In this document: one piece after another, positions 17,048 to 26,543 of the stretch
Layout of the letters: every line of letters begins with the position of its first letter
Position numbering within the stretch: the first letter of the stretch is position 1
Origin: Crocinitomicaceae bacterium
GTDB taxonomy: Bacteria; Bacteroidota; Bacteroidia; Flavobacteriales_D; Crocinitomicaceae
Direction: 5' to 3'
Length of the DNA stretch: 64,000 nt
NCBI GenBank assembly: GCA_030730025.1
Contig: JANQWC010000013.1
Coordinates: 30,080 to 94,079, forward strand
Notes under the pieces: generated by a model
Databases searched by the model: none
Told to the model about the DNA's origin: nothing
The model's input: only the letters and a program-made list of their open reading frames with translations
Position numbers and translations under genes: made by a program

Positions 17048-18395
17048 CACACAACTGCGCACCGAGCGCATCGTAGTCTATCCCATCAAAATTACCGCTA
17101 GACATCATTAGTAGCACTTTATTGTGCCAATCTTGCTGGGTAATGAAATCAAGTACCGCTTGTGTTTCTGTACAAATCTGAACCGTTCCGCCAAAACCTG
17201 CTTTTACTTCTGCTGGATCGAGCGCCGGCAATTTTTTGTGTGCAACAACCTCCGGACTAAAGTAAACGAGCGCATGATCTGCGGCAGCCATTGCGCCATC
17301 GTACTGCGGTAAAAATGCCTTTTGCAAGGAACTAAAGGTGTGGAGTTCCATACAGGCAATTACTTCTCGGTCGGGGTATTGTTGCTTGACAGCCGAAGTG
17401 GTGGCTTTGAGTTTTGAGGGTGAGTGTGCAAAATCTTTGTAGAGTACAAAACTTCCTTGCGAAACCACCTTTTGCAAGCGCTTACCGGCACCGGTAAAAT
17501 CAGCCATAGCCTGCAAGAAATCGGCTGCTGCAATACCCATTTGCCCTGCCACATACATGGCCCCCATTAAATTTTGTAAGTTGTGTGCGCCAAATACTTG
17601 CAAGGGATATTGCTGACCTTGATAAGTCAGTAAAGTACCGTTTTCTGTTGGCTGAAAATCTGGTGTTGTATAAGGAACCAATTGAAGATCAGTTGCTGCC
17701 GTTGCTAGTTTTCGGATTTCGGCATCTTCAGTATTGTAGACCAAAGCGCCATTTGGCTCAATGAGGGATACAAATGTTTCAAATTGGGAGACGTAGTTTT
17801 CAAAAGTCGGAAAGACGTTGATGTGGTCCCAGGCGATACCCGAAAGCAAGGCAATATGCGGCTTGTAGAGGTGAAACTTGGGGCGGCGATCTATGGGTGA
17901 GCTCAGGTATTCGTCACCCTCTAAAATGATGAACTTGGCTTCTTTGGTGAGCTTCACCATGCAATCATAACCATCGAGTTGCGCACCAACCATATAATCG
18001 ACATCGATATGCAATTTGGCCACCGCATGCAGCAACATAGAGGTAATGGTGGTTTTGCCGTGGCTGCCGCCAATTACGACCCTGATCTGCTCCTTGCTTT
18101 GCTCATAGAGGTATTCTGGATAGCTATAAATAGGTAGTCCGAGCGCTTTTGCGGCCAATAACTCGGGGTTATCTGCTCTGGCGTGCATGCCTAAAATAAC
18201 AGCCGAAAGCCCTTCGTGAATGCGCGCGGCATCCCAGCCGAGTTGCGCGGGTAGAATGCCTTGTTTTTGTAATCTGGTGCGGGAAGGCTCAAAGATTTCG
18301 TCGTCGGAACCACTCACCTCGAATCCTTTTCTAGATAGGGCAATGGCGAGATTGTGCATTGCGCTGCCACCGATGGCAATAAAATGTACTTGCAT
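17037..18395 (-). CDS. mpl: Mur ligase family protein, probable murein tripeptide ligase Mpl
   Basis: A 452-residue Mur-ligase fold enzyme. Its N-terminal Rossmann domain has the FIAIGGSAMHNLA motif, typical of Mpl/MurC-type enzymes. The central domain has the ATP loop GSHGKTT at residues 110-116, and the C-terminal domain has the FAHSPSKLKAT segment (FxHxP of Mur ligases). Mpl attaches recycled L-Ala-gamma-D-Glu-meso-DAP to UDP-MurNAc, saving cell-wall peptide. MurC is the main alternative, but MurC genes usually sit in the division cluster and this gene does not. It starts 4 bp after the stop of the large exported protein gene and is probably cotranscribed with it. Confidence 0.82.
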   Translation of the reverse strand: MQVHFIAIGGSAMHNLAIALSRKGFEVSGSDDEIFEPSRTRLQKQGILPAQLGWDAARIHEGLSAVILGMHARADNPELLAAKALGLPIYSYPEYLYEQSKEQIRVVIGGSHGKTTITSMLLHAVAKLHIDVDYMVGAQLDGYDCMVKLTKEAKFIILEGDEYLSSPIDRRPKFHLYKPHIALLSGIAWDHINVFPTFENYVSQFETFVSLIEPNGALVYNTEDAEIRKLATAATDLQLVPYTTPDFQPTENGTLLTYQGQQYPLQVFGAHNLQNLMGAMYVAGQMGIAAADFLQAMADFTGAGKRLQKVVSQGSFVLYKDFAHSPSKLKATTSAVKQQYPDREVIACMELHTFSSLQKAFLPQYDGAMAAADHALVYFSPEVVAHKKLPALDPAEVKAGFGGTVQICTETQAVLDFITQQDWHNKVLLMMSSGNFDGIDYDALGAQLCASL

Positions 18396-18399
18396 AAAC

Positions 18400-20919
18400 T
18401 TATTTGATCAAAACGTTGGCGCCGGTTGATTCATTGAACCAAATATACTCCGTACTCACTTGCCCGTCTCTTGTGAAATAAGTTTTACCGTTTTCGTCAG
18501 TGGTTTGTTCGAAAACAACGCCGTGTCCGTTGGGGTCTACCACTACTCTACGGATGATGACTTTGGTGACATAGCCTTCTTTGTTTTTCAATTGGTAGGT
18601 CTTTTCGGTAAATGTATTGGCGGCAAAGAGCACGCCATTTTCATCGCGCAGGTAGTTGGGCGTAGTTTTGAGCTGTAAGGTAGACGATGCTGTCTTTTGA
18701 ATTTGTTCGTATTGGGCTAAGCCACCGTTTGTGGCGTTGTCTTGCTGTACTTGTTTGGTATAAGCTACATTTTGACTGCGTTGATCGAGTTCTGTCTTTA
18801 CCTTTTCATCGGTAGCTGCTTGTTGCTTGAGTTGGAGGTCTTTTTGATTTTGGATCACGTTCAGACGGTCTAGTTCGCTTTGCTGACGAACTTCTGCAGC
18901 TTGTTTTTCAGTCTGAGATTGTTGGTCTTTGGCATCTTTCCAAACGGTGAGATTGGTACTGTTTTCTTGCTGACGAACTGCTGTGGCAGCATCCCGAGAA
19001 GTGACAGCAACTTCATGCGCTTGATTGGCCTGCGCTTGATTGGCCTGCAGAGTGTTTTGCGTTGTGCTGTTTTGCTTGGCATTGAGTTCGCGCTGAGCAC
19101 GCGTCATTTCGAGCTGGGCGGTGGTTTCAAAAGAACCCACTTGAGCGTTTTGTTGCGAGAAGTAATTTTGGTACTCTACCTCGGTGCGGATTTGCTGCTG
19201 TGTGCGATACGGTGTTTCTTGCTTGGCATCTCGGCTGACTTGCAGGTCATTAAAAGCCATTGAGTTTTCGCCGCTTACTGCCTCACCTGGAGCAGTAAGT
19301 CGAATGCCCGCTGGTTCGATGGCAACATCTTCTTTAGGAGCTGTAGGTTTGATCGGCGTGAGGATGATTCTTAGGGAATCTGCGCTTTTTTGAATTCTTG
19401 ACACTTCGCCTTGGCTCAAGTATTGTTGTTGGGCCTGCGCGCTAAGCTGAAGTTTTTCTAAGGCTTTTAGCGCAGCAGCGTTGTCTTTTACTTTCACTAA
19501 TTGATACGCACTTTTGCGCGCTGCGTAATAGGCCTCCATGGCGGCAATTTTCTCTTTCAGTTCTATGACGCCGGGCTCATTTTGACGGCTTTTCATGGGG
19601 TCTGAATTGAGAATAGATTTGGCTGTACCGTAAAACTGTGGTCCTTTATTGAAGTTTTCATTGGCTTTGGCCAATTGGTTTTGGTAGACCTGAGACATCG
19701 AGTTGATCCCTTCAGTAACGCGCTTCATGCCCGCTTGTAGGTCTTTGGAATAAGTATCTATAAGGGCTTGTTTGTGAAACAGCGCGATTTGCTTGTCGGC
19801 CTTTTTGTAGGTTTCTAAAGCGAGGTCGTATTTCTTTTGGAGGTATTGGTCGTTGGCCAATTTCATGGTTTTTTTGAGTTCGGCCTCATTTTGGATGTCA
19901 AATCGGAGGTCTTTCAAAAGTGTTAACTGCGTATTGACCGATTCTTTTTCGGTGGGCTTAATTTGCTGCGCTTCTTTGTATTTGGCTTCGGCTTCGTCGT
20001 ATTTTTTGGCGGTCACCAATGCGGCTGCAGCCTGCATGGCCTTTTGAAAAGCCTGCGTTTTGGCTTGTGCATCAGCTGTTTCGTTGCGCATTTGAGTAAT
20101 TTGTTGGCGCTCGGCTGTTACTTTGGGCTGATTGGGGATCAGGGCATCGGCGGCTTTGAGTTTGGTCTCGGCTAAATTAAGATCACCGCTATTTTTAGCG
20201 GTAATGGCTTCATCGAGCAACTGTGCGACTTGCGCTTCGTCTTGGCTGCGTTTGAGCGCCGCTGCTTTTTGGTCGGTGATTTGCTTTTTTTGTTGACTCG
20301 CAGCTACGTAGTTGGGGCGAATCATCAGAATGGTGTCTAGGTAGAAAACCGCTTTGTCTGGCTGATTGAGCGCAATTTGCTGATTGGCGAGTTGTTGGAG
20401 GCGTGCAATTGATTTTTCATCGATGGCAAACTGGTAAGCCTCTGATGCTTTTGCATCGGCATCTGATTTCACCAAAGGCACCTGAACCACCGCACCACCA
20501 GACCATACATATTTGTCGGTGACTTGGTTTTTAGCAAAATTGAGGTCAACGTCGGGCTTTAATTCATAAAGTTCGCAACTCAGGTTGCGCGAAAGTTGCA
20601 AGCCGCTGGCACTGCTGGTCTGACCTTGAAGGGTGGTGAGGTCAAACAAAATGTACTTGGTGAGGAAACCTCCCTTAGTAAGGCGAAGTTGAATGGGCAC
20701 GCCCTGCGAGATTTTTGCCGAGACATAGAATTGTCCGCTTTGGTTGCTCAGGACTTTAGTCAGGACAGCATCTTGCTGCATGAGATCGATACTCACCCCA
20801 TAAAGATCTTTGTGGTCGAGTAAGTTAGTCGCGCGGCCTTCAATGACGACAAGCAGATCGCGCTGTGCTAATGAACCAATGGGCAAAAGCAAGAAAGCAA
20901 AAACGAGTAATTTGATCAT
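18400..20919 (-). CDS. Large exported coiled-coil/TPR-like protein, unknown function
   Basis: An 839-residue protein with a signal peptide (MIKLLVFAFLLLPIGSLAQ). Residues ~20-130 look like a carboxypeptidase-regulatory or Ig-like beta domain (IEGRATNLLDHKDLYGVSIDL). A long helical region follows (~165-520), with repeated Ala/Lys/Gln-rich units that read like TPRs, for example YDEAEAKYKEAQQI and YDLALETYKKADK. A Gln/Asn/Ala-rich coiled coil runs from ~590 to 740. The last ~100 residues are again beta-rich and end in YIWFNESTGAN. I do not recognise a named family and there is no T9SS tail. The ATG at 20919 is preferred over a TTG at 20928. Placement just before mpl hints at an envelope role. 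Confidence 0.75.
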   Translation of the reverse strand: MIKLLVFAFLLLPIGSLAQRDLLVVIEGRATNLLDHKDLYGVSIDLMQQDAVLTKVLSNQSGQFYVSAKISQGVPIQLRLTKGGFLTKYILFDLTTLQGQTSSASGLQLSRNLSCELYELKPDVDLNFAKNQVTDKYVWSGGAVVQVPLVKSDADAKASEAYQFAIDEKSIARLQQLANQQIALNQPDKAVFYLDTILMIRPNYVAASQQKKQITDQKAAALKRSQDEAQVAQLLDEAITAKNSGDLNLAETKLKAADALIPNQPKVTAERQQITQMRNETADAQAKTQAFQKAMQAAAALVTAKKYDEAEAKYKEAQQIKPTEKESVNTQLTLLKDLRFDIQNEAELKKTMKLANDQYLQKKYDLALETYKKADKQIALFHKQALIDTYSKDLQAGMKRVTEGINSMSQVYQNQLAKANENFNKGPQFYGTAKSILNSDPMKSRQNEPGVIELKEKIAAMEAYYAARKSAYQLVKVKDNAAALKALEKLQLSAQAQQQYLSQGEVSRIQKSADSLRIILTPIKPTAPKEDVAIEPAGIRLTAPGEAVSGENSMAFNDLQVSRDAKQETPYRTQQQIRTEVEYQNYFSQQNAQVGSFETTAQLEMTRAQRELNAKQNSTTQNTLQANQAQANQAHEVAVTSRDAATAVRQQENSTNLTVWKDAKDQQSQTEKQAAEVRQQSELDRLNVIQNQKDLQLKQQAATDEKVKTELDQRSQNVAYTKQVQQDNATNGGLAQYEQIQKTASSTLQLKTTPNYLRDENGVLFAANTFTEKTYQLKNKEGYVTKVIIRRVVVDPNGHGVVFEQTTDENGKTYFTRDGQVSTEYIWFNESTGANVLIK

Positions 20920-20963
20920 GGCAAACAACAGTTAGTCAAGTGAACCAATTCAACGCAATTTGG

Positions 20964-20971
20964 TACATTTG
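20964..20971 (+). promoter_or_regulatory. -7 box TACATTTG for the oxidoreductase gene
   Basis: An exact TAnnTTTG element 40 nt before the ATG at 21012. It decides the start: the GTG at 20940, in frame, would lie upstream of the promoter. Confidence 0.55.
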
Positions 20972-21011
20972 TTTCGAACACAAATTTGCTAAAAATCAAC
21001 GAGTAAAACAA

Positions 21012-22133
21012 ATGCTGCGCTTTGATCAATTGAGTTACTGGGAACGCGAGCAATATCTCGTCGGAAATACCTTCGTCATTGTGGGCGCAGGGCTCGTCGG
21101 GATGTCTACGGCACTCTCTTTACACGAGCGCTTTCCTAATGAAAAAATTACCGTCCTAGAGCGCGCTTATTTACCCACGGGTGCGAGCACCAAAAACGCA
21201 GGTTTCACTTGTTTTGGCAGCCCCTCAGAACTCCAAGACGACCTCCAACACATCCCGGCAGAAAAGGTATGGCAAACCATTGAACTGCGGCTCAGCGGTC
21301 TCGAACTACTCAGAAAACGGATTGGAGCGCCTGCCATGCACTACCGCAATTGTGGTTCTTGGGATTTAATTGGCACACAAGAACCCCCAATTGATTCGGG
21401 ATTCATCGCCGAGTTGAACGCGCAATTCAAAATGCGCTTTGACTTAGATGAAGTCTATCAAGAAGACCCTCATTTTCAGCAAAAATTTGGTTTCAATGGC
21501 TACCAAGCTGCCTACTTCAATCGCCACGAAGGCAGTATTGATACCGGAAAAATGATTGCGCAACTTTACCAACAATGCGTTGCGGCCGGCATTCAATTTC
21601 TTTTTGCCACCGAAGTGATCCAATGGATGGCCAGTGCAAACGATGTAATTGTGGAAACCACGCACGGCGAGCTCACCGCTCAGCACCTCTTTTTGTGTAC
21701 CAATGGCTTTGCCCAAGCACATTTTCCAGATGAGCTCAGGCCTGCTCGGGCGCAAGTATTGGTCACCAAACCCTTGGCGCACCGCATCAAAGGCACCTTT
21801 CACAGCGACCGCGGCTATTATTATTTCAGGGATGTCGGCCAACGCATTTTATTGGGCGGCGGGCGTCACCTCGACTTCCAAACCGAAACCAGCACCGCCT
21901 TTGAAAAAAATGAACGCATCCGCGCGGCACTGCTCCATAAACTCAAAGAAGAGATCTTGCCAGGGCAAGCTTTTGAAATCGACTACGAGTGGTCGGGAAT
22001 CATGTGTGTAGGGGCCGAAAAAAAACCAATTATTCGCTCCCTGAACAAAAACGTGCACGCAGGTGTTCGAATGGGAGGAATGGGCGTCGCGATTGGATCT
22101 GCAGTCGGGGCAGCCTTAAGTAAATTGGTTTAA
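21012..22133 (+). CDS. FAD-dependent oxidoreductase of the DadA/DAO type
   Basis: A 373-residue flavoprotein. The dinucleotide-binding motif is VIVGAGLVGMSTALSL with GxGxxG at residues 25-30, followed by the acidic end of strand 2 (VLERAYLPTGAST). The KNAGFTCFG segment and a C-terminal MGGMGVAIGSAVG glycine motif match the D-amino-acid oxidase/glycine oxidase family, which oxidises amines or amino acids to imines. The exact substrate cannot be told. Translation from GTG at 20940 would add 24 poor residues and start before the promoter, so ATG at 21012 is chosen. The next gene follows after 1 nt. Confidence 0.85.
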   Translation: MLRFDQLSYWEREQYLVGNTFVIVGAGLVGMSTALSLHERFPNEKITVLERAYLPTGASTKNAGFTCFGSPSELQDDLQHIPAEKVWQTIELRLSGLELLRKRIGAPAMHYRNCGSWDLIGTQEPPIDSGFIAELNAQFKMRFDLDEVYQEDPHFQQKFGFNGYQAAYFNRHEGSIDTGKMIAQLYQQCVAAGIQFLFATEVIQWMASANDVIVETTHGELTAQHLFLCTNGFAQAHFPDELRPARAQVLVTKPLAHRIKGTFHSDRGYYYFRDVGQRILLGGGRHLDFQTETSTAFEKNERIRAALLHKLKEEILPGQAFEIDYEWSGIMCVGAEKKPIIRSLNKNVHAGVRMGGMGVAIGSAVGAALSKLV

Positions 22134-22134
22134 C

Positions 22135-22611
22135 ATGAAGCAAGCAAAAGCAGCAAAAGAAGCGTTTATCAATCCGATTGACCCCGATAAAATTGCAGAA
22201 AATCCGCATTTGCTTCCGTATGCCCACACAGTAGGTGGTGCGGTTATTAAGCCAGAAGACACCGGCAAACTCAAAGGCCGCGCACTCAGCGCCATGAACC
22301 AGCAAACCGATATGCAGCTCTCCCAAATTTATGAGCAAATGCAATTATTAGCGGCCCAAGCCCAAAAAATACAAGTCAGAAAGTCCATTTCAGACTACAT
22401 CTACCAGACAGAACTCCGCTTTGAACCCTTGATCAACCACACGTATCACCTCTACCGCAAAGCAGATCAAAAACTCATGCTCTCGCTCATCGGGCCGCAG
22501 TCTTGGGGCAGATCAGGTGAAACGCTCAGTTATTTAGCAAGTGTCAAACTACTCGCCGACCACACCTGGGAGGTACTCGAACAAAACCCCGATTTCGACT
22601 TTAACGGATAA
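22135..22611 (+). CDS. DUF2452 protein
   Basis: A 158-residue soluble protein with the DUF2452 signature: NPIDPDKIAENPHLLPYAH near the N-terminus, then AMNQQTDMQLSQIYEQM and a C-terminal LSLIGPQSWGR motif. The family is found in Bacteroidota and some eukaryotes and has no known activity. It follows the oxidoreductase gene with 1 nt between them, so the two are cotranscribed. Its end overlaps the convergent yaaA gene by 11 bp. Confidence 0.85.
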   Translation: MKQAKAAKEAFINPIDPDKIAENPHLLPYAHTVGGAVIKPEDTGKLKGRALSAMNQQTDMQLSQIYEQMQLLAAQAQKIQVRKSISDYIYQTELRFEPLINHTYHLYRKADQKLMLSLIGPQSWGRSGETLSYLASVKLLADHTWEVLEQNPDFDFNG

Positions 22612-23350
22612 AGTACCAATTGCAATCGTCGGAATGCGCTGCGCTAAACACATAGCCCATTTCGCTGTAGGATTTCACATCGGCAATGGATTCAATTGAT
22701 TTTGCTGCGCACCAACTTGCCATGGAACCGCGGGCTTGTTTGGAAAAAACCGACACCGACTTCAATTGGCCATTTTTAAGCTCGACAAAATGAGGCGTTA
22801 CAAAGCGTGCGCGCAAACGCTCGTCTTGCACGACATCGCTGTATTCTGAACTGGCCAAATTGAGGATCATTTCATTCTTATTGAGCTGCTTGAGCAAGCA
22901 TTTTTCGATAGGCACACGCCAAAAAGCATACAAAGATTGCCCATTTGGAGCCGCTCCGCGTTGCGCCATTTCTAAACGATAGGGTTCAATGAGGTCAAAC
23001 GGACGCAATAGCCCGTGGAGTCCTGATAAAATCAATAAGTTTGCTTGTAAATAATCCAATTCTTGCGCGCTCAATTGTTCCGCATCTAAGGCCTTGAAGG
23101 CTTCACCGATATATGCAAATAAGGCTGGAGCGGCATTGGTTTGATTGCCTTTTTTACCCCATTGTTGAAACTGAACGTAGGTTTCCGTGGCTTTATCTTG
23201 GGAAAGTTTCATCCGAACGGCAAAGTCTGAAGATGCCCAGTGCTTGAGTTCTTGGATCAGTAATTTCGTCTCTTTTTTAAAGAGTAGCGAGCCTTGGATA
23301 TTTCCAGGAAAAGCGCGCTGTAACTTGGCCGGTGACAAGAGTATTTTCAT
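22601..23350 (-). CDS. yaaA: Peroxide-stress protein YaaA (DUF328/UPF0246)
   Basis: A 249-residue protein starting with the family hallmark MKILLSPAK. The conserved ANLLILSGLHGLLRPFDLIEPYRLEM segment lies in the middle, and a SKQARGSMASW motif near the C-terminus. E. coli YaaA lowers free intracellular iron under hydrogen peroxide stress and binds DNA. The length is normal. A near-consensus -7 sequence, TAAATTTA, lies 6 nt upstream of the ATG. It is monocistronic and converges on the DUF2452 gene. Confidence 0.92.
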   Translation of the reverse strand: MKILLSPAKLQRAFPGNIQGSLLFKKETKLLIQELKHWASSDFAVRMKLSQDKATETYVQFQQWGKKGNQTNAAPALFAYIGEAFKALDAEQLSAQELDYLQANLLILSGLHGLLRPFDLIEPYRLEMAQRGAAPNGQSLYAFWRVPIEKCLLKQLNKNEMILNLASSEYSDVVQDERLRARFVTPHFVELKNGQLKSVSVFSKQARGSMASWCAAKSIESIADVKSYSEMGYVFSAAHSDDCNWYFIR

Positions 23351-23430
23351 TGGATGTAAATTTAGTTGGAAAGCGCTTATTTTGTAAAGAAAAATTCATA
23401 ATTTCAGCGTGCTAAACTCAAAACTACCCT

Positions 23431-26400
23431 ATGAAACTACGCTACCTCATTGGCCTACTCTGCCTCTCTAGTCTCGCATTTGGCCAAGAAGCTACCTTTT
23501 ACGGCTATGTAAGCCCCACCACAGCTGCTTTGGTGCCCGCACAAAGCGCCAACCCGAAGCAAGATATCGTTATTCCCAACTTCAAGGGAAGAGAGCTCCC
23601 CGTGCAGTTGAGCAGCAATGCGCATCAGCCCGATTGGGTCTGGCAGCAACACGGCAGCAACAACAATCAAAAAACAACTTCGGCCAGCTTACTTTGGCAA
23701 GTACAAGGCATCGGAAATGGCATTTCACCGCCAGACCCCTCTGGCGAAGCTGACTCCACAGTATACATTCAAGGAACCAACGCGGGTAGTGGAGGCTCGT
23801 ACAAAATATTCAACAAAACGACCGGAGCAGCCGTTAGCGGTACGCTCGTGATGGCTTCGCTCAGCAGCCCTACTGTCACTGGTTTGGGCGACCCCGTAAT
23901 CTTATACTACAAAAGTGCCAAGCGCTGGATCATTACCCAATTTTCCACACAAGCACAAAAGAAGTTATTGGTTTATGTATCGCAAACCAGCAATCCGCAG
24001 GGCGCTTACTATTTTTACCAGTTTACTTGCCCGAACTTTCCGGATTACCCCAAATGGAGTATTTCTGAAAGCTCAGATGCCTTACTCGCTTCTACCAACG
24101 AAGGCGGCCCTCCGCGCGTGTACGCCATGAAACTCAGTGCACTCGTTACGGGCGCCACTTCGCCGTTTATTGGCGTGGCAATTGGCTACACCCTTAATGG
24201 TTTTGGTTTTCAATCCATTACACCTGTTGACCTCGAAGGCGACTTTCCCGCCCCTGCTGGCCAAAAACCCTTATTTGTGCGCCACCGAGACGACGAAAAA
24301 CACAGCAATGGTTCTCCAGACAGCCCGACCAACGACTGGATTGAAATTTGGGAAATGACCATCAACTGGACCAACAACACCGGTAGCGTTGCCAAAATTC
24401 AAGATGTTCCGATCACCGAAATCGATTCTGACCTATGTGGCCTCACCAGTTTTTCTTGCATTGCCCAACCCGGCACCACCGTTAAACTCGACCCGCTGCG
24501 CGAGTGCGTCATGTACAAAGCACCTATGCGTGTTTTCAATGACCACCAAGCGATGGCACTCTGCTTAGCGACCGATGTCAATGGCAACAACCGCGCTGGC
24601 GTGCGCTGGCTAGAACTCCGCCGCCCAACGGGAAGTACGGGTTCTTGGAGTTTGTATCAAGAAGGTACTTACGCCCCCGGCACCACCCTCAACCGCTGGA
24701 TGCCCGCCATCAATATCGATAAATACGGCAACATTATGTTGGCCTACTCAACGTCTGGAACCACCGCCCCAGACTACCCCTCTATCCAAATGACGGGGAG
24801 AAAAGCCTGCGATCCGCTCGGCCAAATGACACTCCCCGAAATGGTCATTAAACAGGGAATGTCTGCGCGCACCTCCAACACCCGCTGGGGCGACTACCAC
24901 CATATGTGCGTAGACGACTTCGATGGCCTTACTTTTTATTACACGGGCGTGGTCATGAACTCCAATAACAACATCGTGACCAACGTATCTGCGTTCAAAA
25001 TGAACCCGGATAGCCTCGATTTAGCCATTCTCAGCGCATTTACCACGCAAACAGGTGGCATTTGTGGTGCGAGCACACAAATTGCGGTTGTGGTAGAAAA
25101 TAGAGGCGTCAATACAGTCAATTCATTCAACCTCTCCGGACAAGTCGGCACTGGCAATCCAACCAATCAGTCGTACACTAGCACGAGCCTCACTGGGTAT
25201 CAACTCATCGATACGGTGTACTTTACCGCAGCAGGCCTACAACCCGGTTTAAATACCCTCCAACTGCAATTGAGCAACATCAACGGCCTGGGTAACGACG
25301 AAAACACTTGCAACGACGCTTACAATCTGGAGCTCACGGTCATCGGTTCAACTTCAGTTGCGGTCAATGCTACCATTACGCAACAACCAAGTTGTAATGC
25401 AAGCAATGGTACAGTTCAACTGCAAACAACAGGCAGCAGTGGCCCCTACACCTACTCACTAGACAACGCCACACCTCAAAGCAGCAATACCTTTACAAAT
25501 CTTGGTGCTGGCAACTACACCTACACTGTTTTTGACAATCAAGGTTGTGCTGTGTCTGGTACGTTCAGTATTACTGCCACCACAACTATCGCGGCAAATA
25601 TTGTGCAGACGACTACCATCGCTTGTGCAGGGTCGCAAACAGCTAATTTAGTGGTCACGCCATCTGGCGGCACCGCACCGTACAGCTATTCTATCGACAA
25701 TGGCGCCGACCAAGCGAGCAATACCTTCAATAATTTAGGAGCCGGCACCTACACAATTGGTGTGATTGATGCGAATGGCTGTTTCACCACCCTGACTTAT
25801 ATCGTTACCCAGCCAAGTCCGTTGAGCGTCAACATGATTCCAACGATGATCAGCTGCAACGGCGCAAACGATGGCGCACTCAACTGCCAGGTTAGCGGCG
25901 GAACAAGCCCTTATCTGTACGCCATTAATGGTGGTGCTGTAACCAGTAGTGCTGTATTTTCAAATTTACCTGCCGGATCTTACACCCTCACGGCCATTGA
26001 CGCAAATGGTTGCCAACAAGGCTTTACAAGCACCATCACAGAACCCACGGCAATCAGCCTCACGGCTAGTACAACGGTGTCAAACGGCAACGACGGTACC
26101 ATTTCGCTTTCAGCCAGCGGAGGTAATTCGCCTTACACCTACTCTATGGACGGGCAAACGTATTATTCAGGATCTTTCTTCGCGAGCTTGGCGATTGGTA
26201 CTTACACTTGTTATGTCAAGGATAACAACGGCTGCGTCACCACCATTGAAGTCACTGTCAATAGTTCGAGCCTTTCTGAATTATCTTTTGAACTCATGAC
26301 ACTCTACCCAAATCCGAATTCAGGTGTATTCGAAGTTCAAATCGAGGGAGTTATTGGCGCAACACTAGACGCCAAACTTTTCAATAGTTTGGGTCAGCAA

Positions 26401-26541
26401 ATTTCGAGCTTCACAATGAAGGCTGTCGATGGCAAAGCCAAAGAAACCATCACACTGAGCCCAAAAATTGCGGCAGGCAGTTACTTTTTAGGCATTTACG
26501 ACGAAGGAAAAGGCGCTGTTCTGCAGTTTATCAAAGAATAA
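23431..26541 (+). CDS. Large secreted SprB-repeat protein with T9SS type A sorting domain
   Basis: A 1036-residue surface or secreted protein. A signal peptide ends near LAFGQ. Residues ~90-540 form a large beta domain without a recognised catalytic motif. A CARDB-like adhesion domain follows near 545-640. About four SprB-type repeats of ~75 residues begin near residues 650, 730, 808 and 885, each with the pattern SPYTYSLDN ... FTNLGAGNYTYTVFDNQGC. The last ~80 residues from YPNPNSGVFEV are a T9SS type A sorting domain. SprB repeats occur in mobile adhesins of gliding Flavobacteriia and in many exported Bacteroidota proteins, so a role in adhesion is plausible. The 3' end is 2 bp from the convergent gene. 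Confidence 0.87.
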   Translation: MKLRYLIGLLCLSSLAFGQEATFYGYVSPTTAALVPAQSANPKQDIVIPNFKGRELPVQLSSNAHQPDWVWQQHGSNNNQKTTSASLLWQVQGIGNGISPPDPSGEADSTVYIQGTNAGSGGSYKIFNKTTGAAVSGTLVMASLSSPTVTGLGDPVILYYKSAKRWIITQFSTQAQKKLLVYVSQTSNPQGAYYFYQFTCPNFPDYPKWSISESSDALLASTNEGGPPRVYAMKLSALVTGATSPFIGVAIGYTLNGFGFQSITPVDLEGDFPAPAGQKPLFVRHRDDEKHSNGSPDSPTNDWIEIWEMTINWTNNTGSVAKIQDVPITEIDSDLCGLTSFSCIAQPGTTVKLDPLRECVMYKAPMRVFNDHQAMALCLATDVNGNNRAGVRWLELRRPTGSTGSWSLYQEGTYAPGTTLNRWMPAINIDKYGNIMLAYSTSGTTAPDYPSIQMTGRKACDPLGQMTLPEMVIKQGMSARTSNTRWGDYHHMCVDDFDGLTFYYTGVVMNSNNNIVTNVSAFKMNPDSLDLAILSAFTTQTGGICGASTQIAVVVENRGVNTVNSFNLSGQVGTGNPTNQSYTSTSLTGYQLIDTVYFTAAGLQPGLNTLQLQLSNINGLGNDENTCNDAYNLELTVIGSTSVAVNATITQQPSCNASNGTVQLQTTGSSGPYTYSLDNATPQSSNTFTNLGAGNYTYTVFDNQGCAVSGTFSITATTTIAANIVQTTTIACAGSQTANLVVTPSGGTAPYSYSIDNGADQASNTFNNLGAGTYTIGVIDANGCFTTLTYIVTQPSPLSVNMIPTMISCNGANDGALNCQVSGGTSPYLYAINGGAVTSSAVFSNLPAGSYTLTAIDANGCQQGFTSTITEPTAISLTASTTVSNGNDGTISLSASGGNSPYTYSMDGQTYYSGSFFASLAIGTYTCYVKDNNGCVTTIEVTVNSSSLSELSFELMTLYPNPNSGVFEVQIEGVIGATLDAKLFNSLGQQISSFTMKAVDGKAKETITLSPKIAAGSYFLGIYDEGKGAVLQFIKE

Positions 26542-26543
26542 CA

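Noticed and set aside
20940..21011. GTG start for the FAD oxidoreductase
   Set aside because: It lies upstream of the only promoter box and adds residues unlike the family; ATG at 21012 fits the flavin-binding fold.
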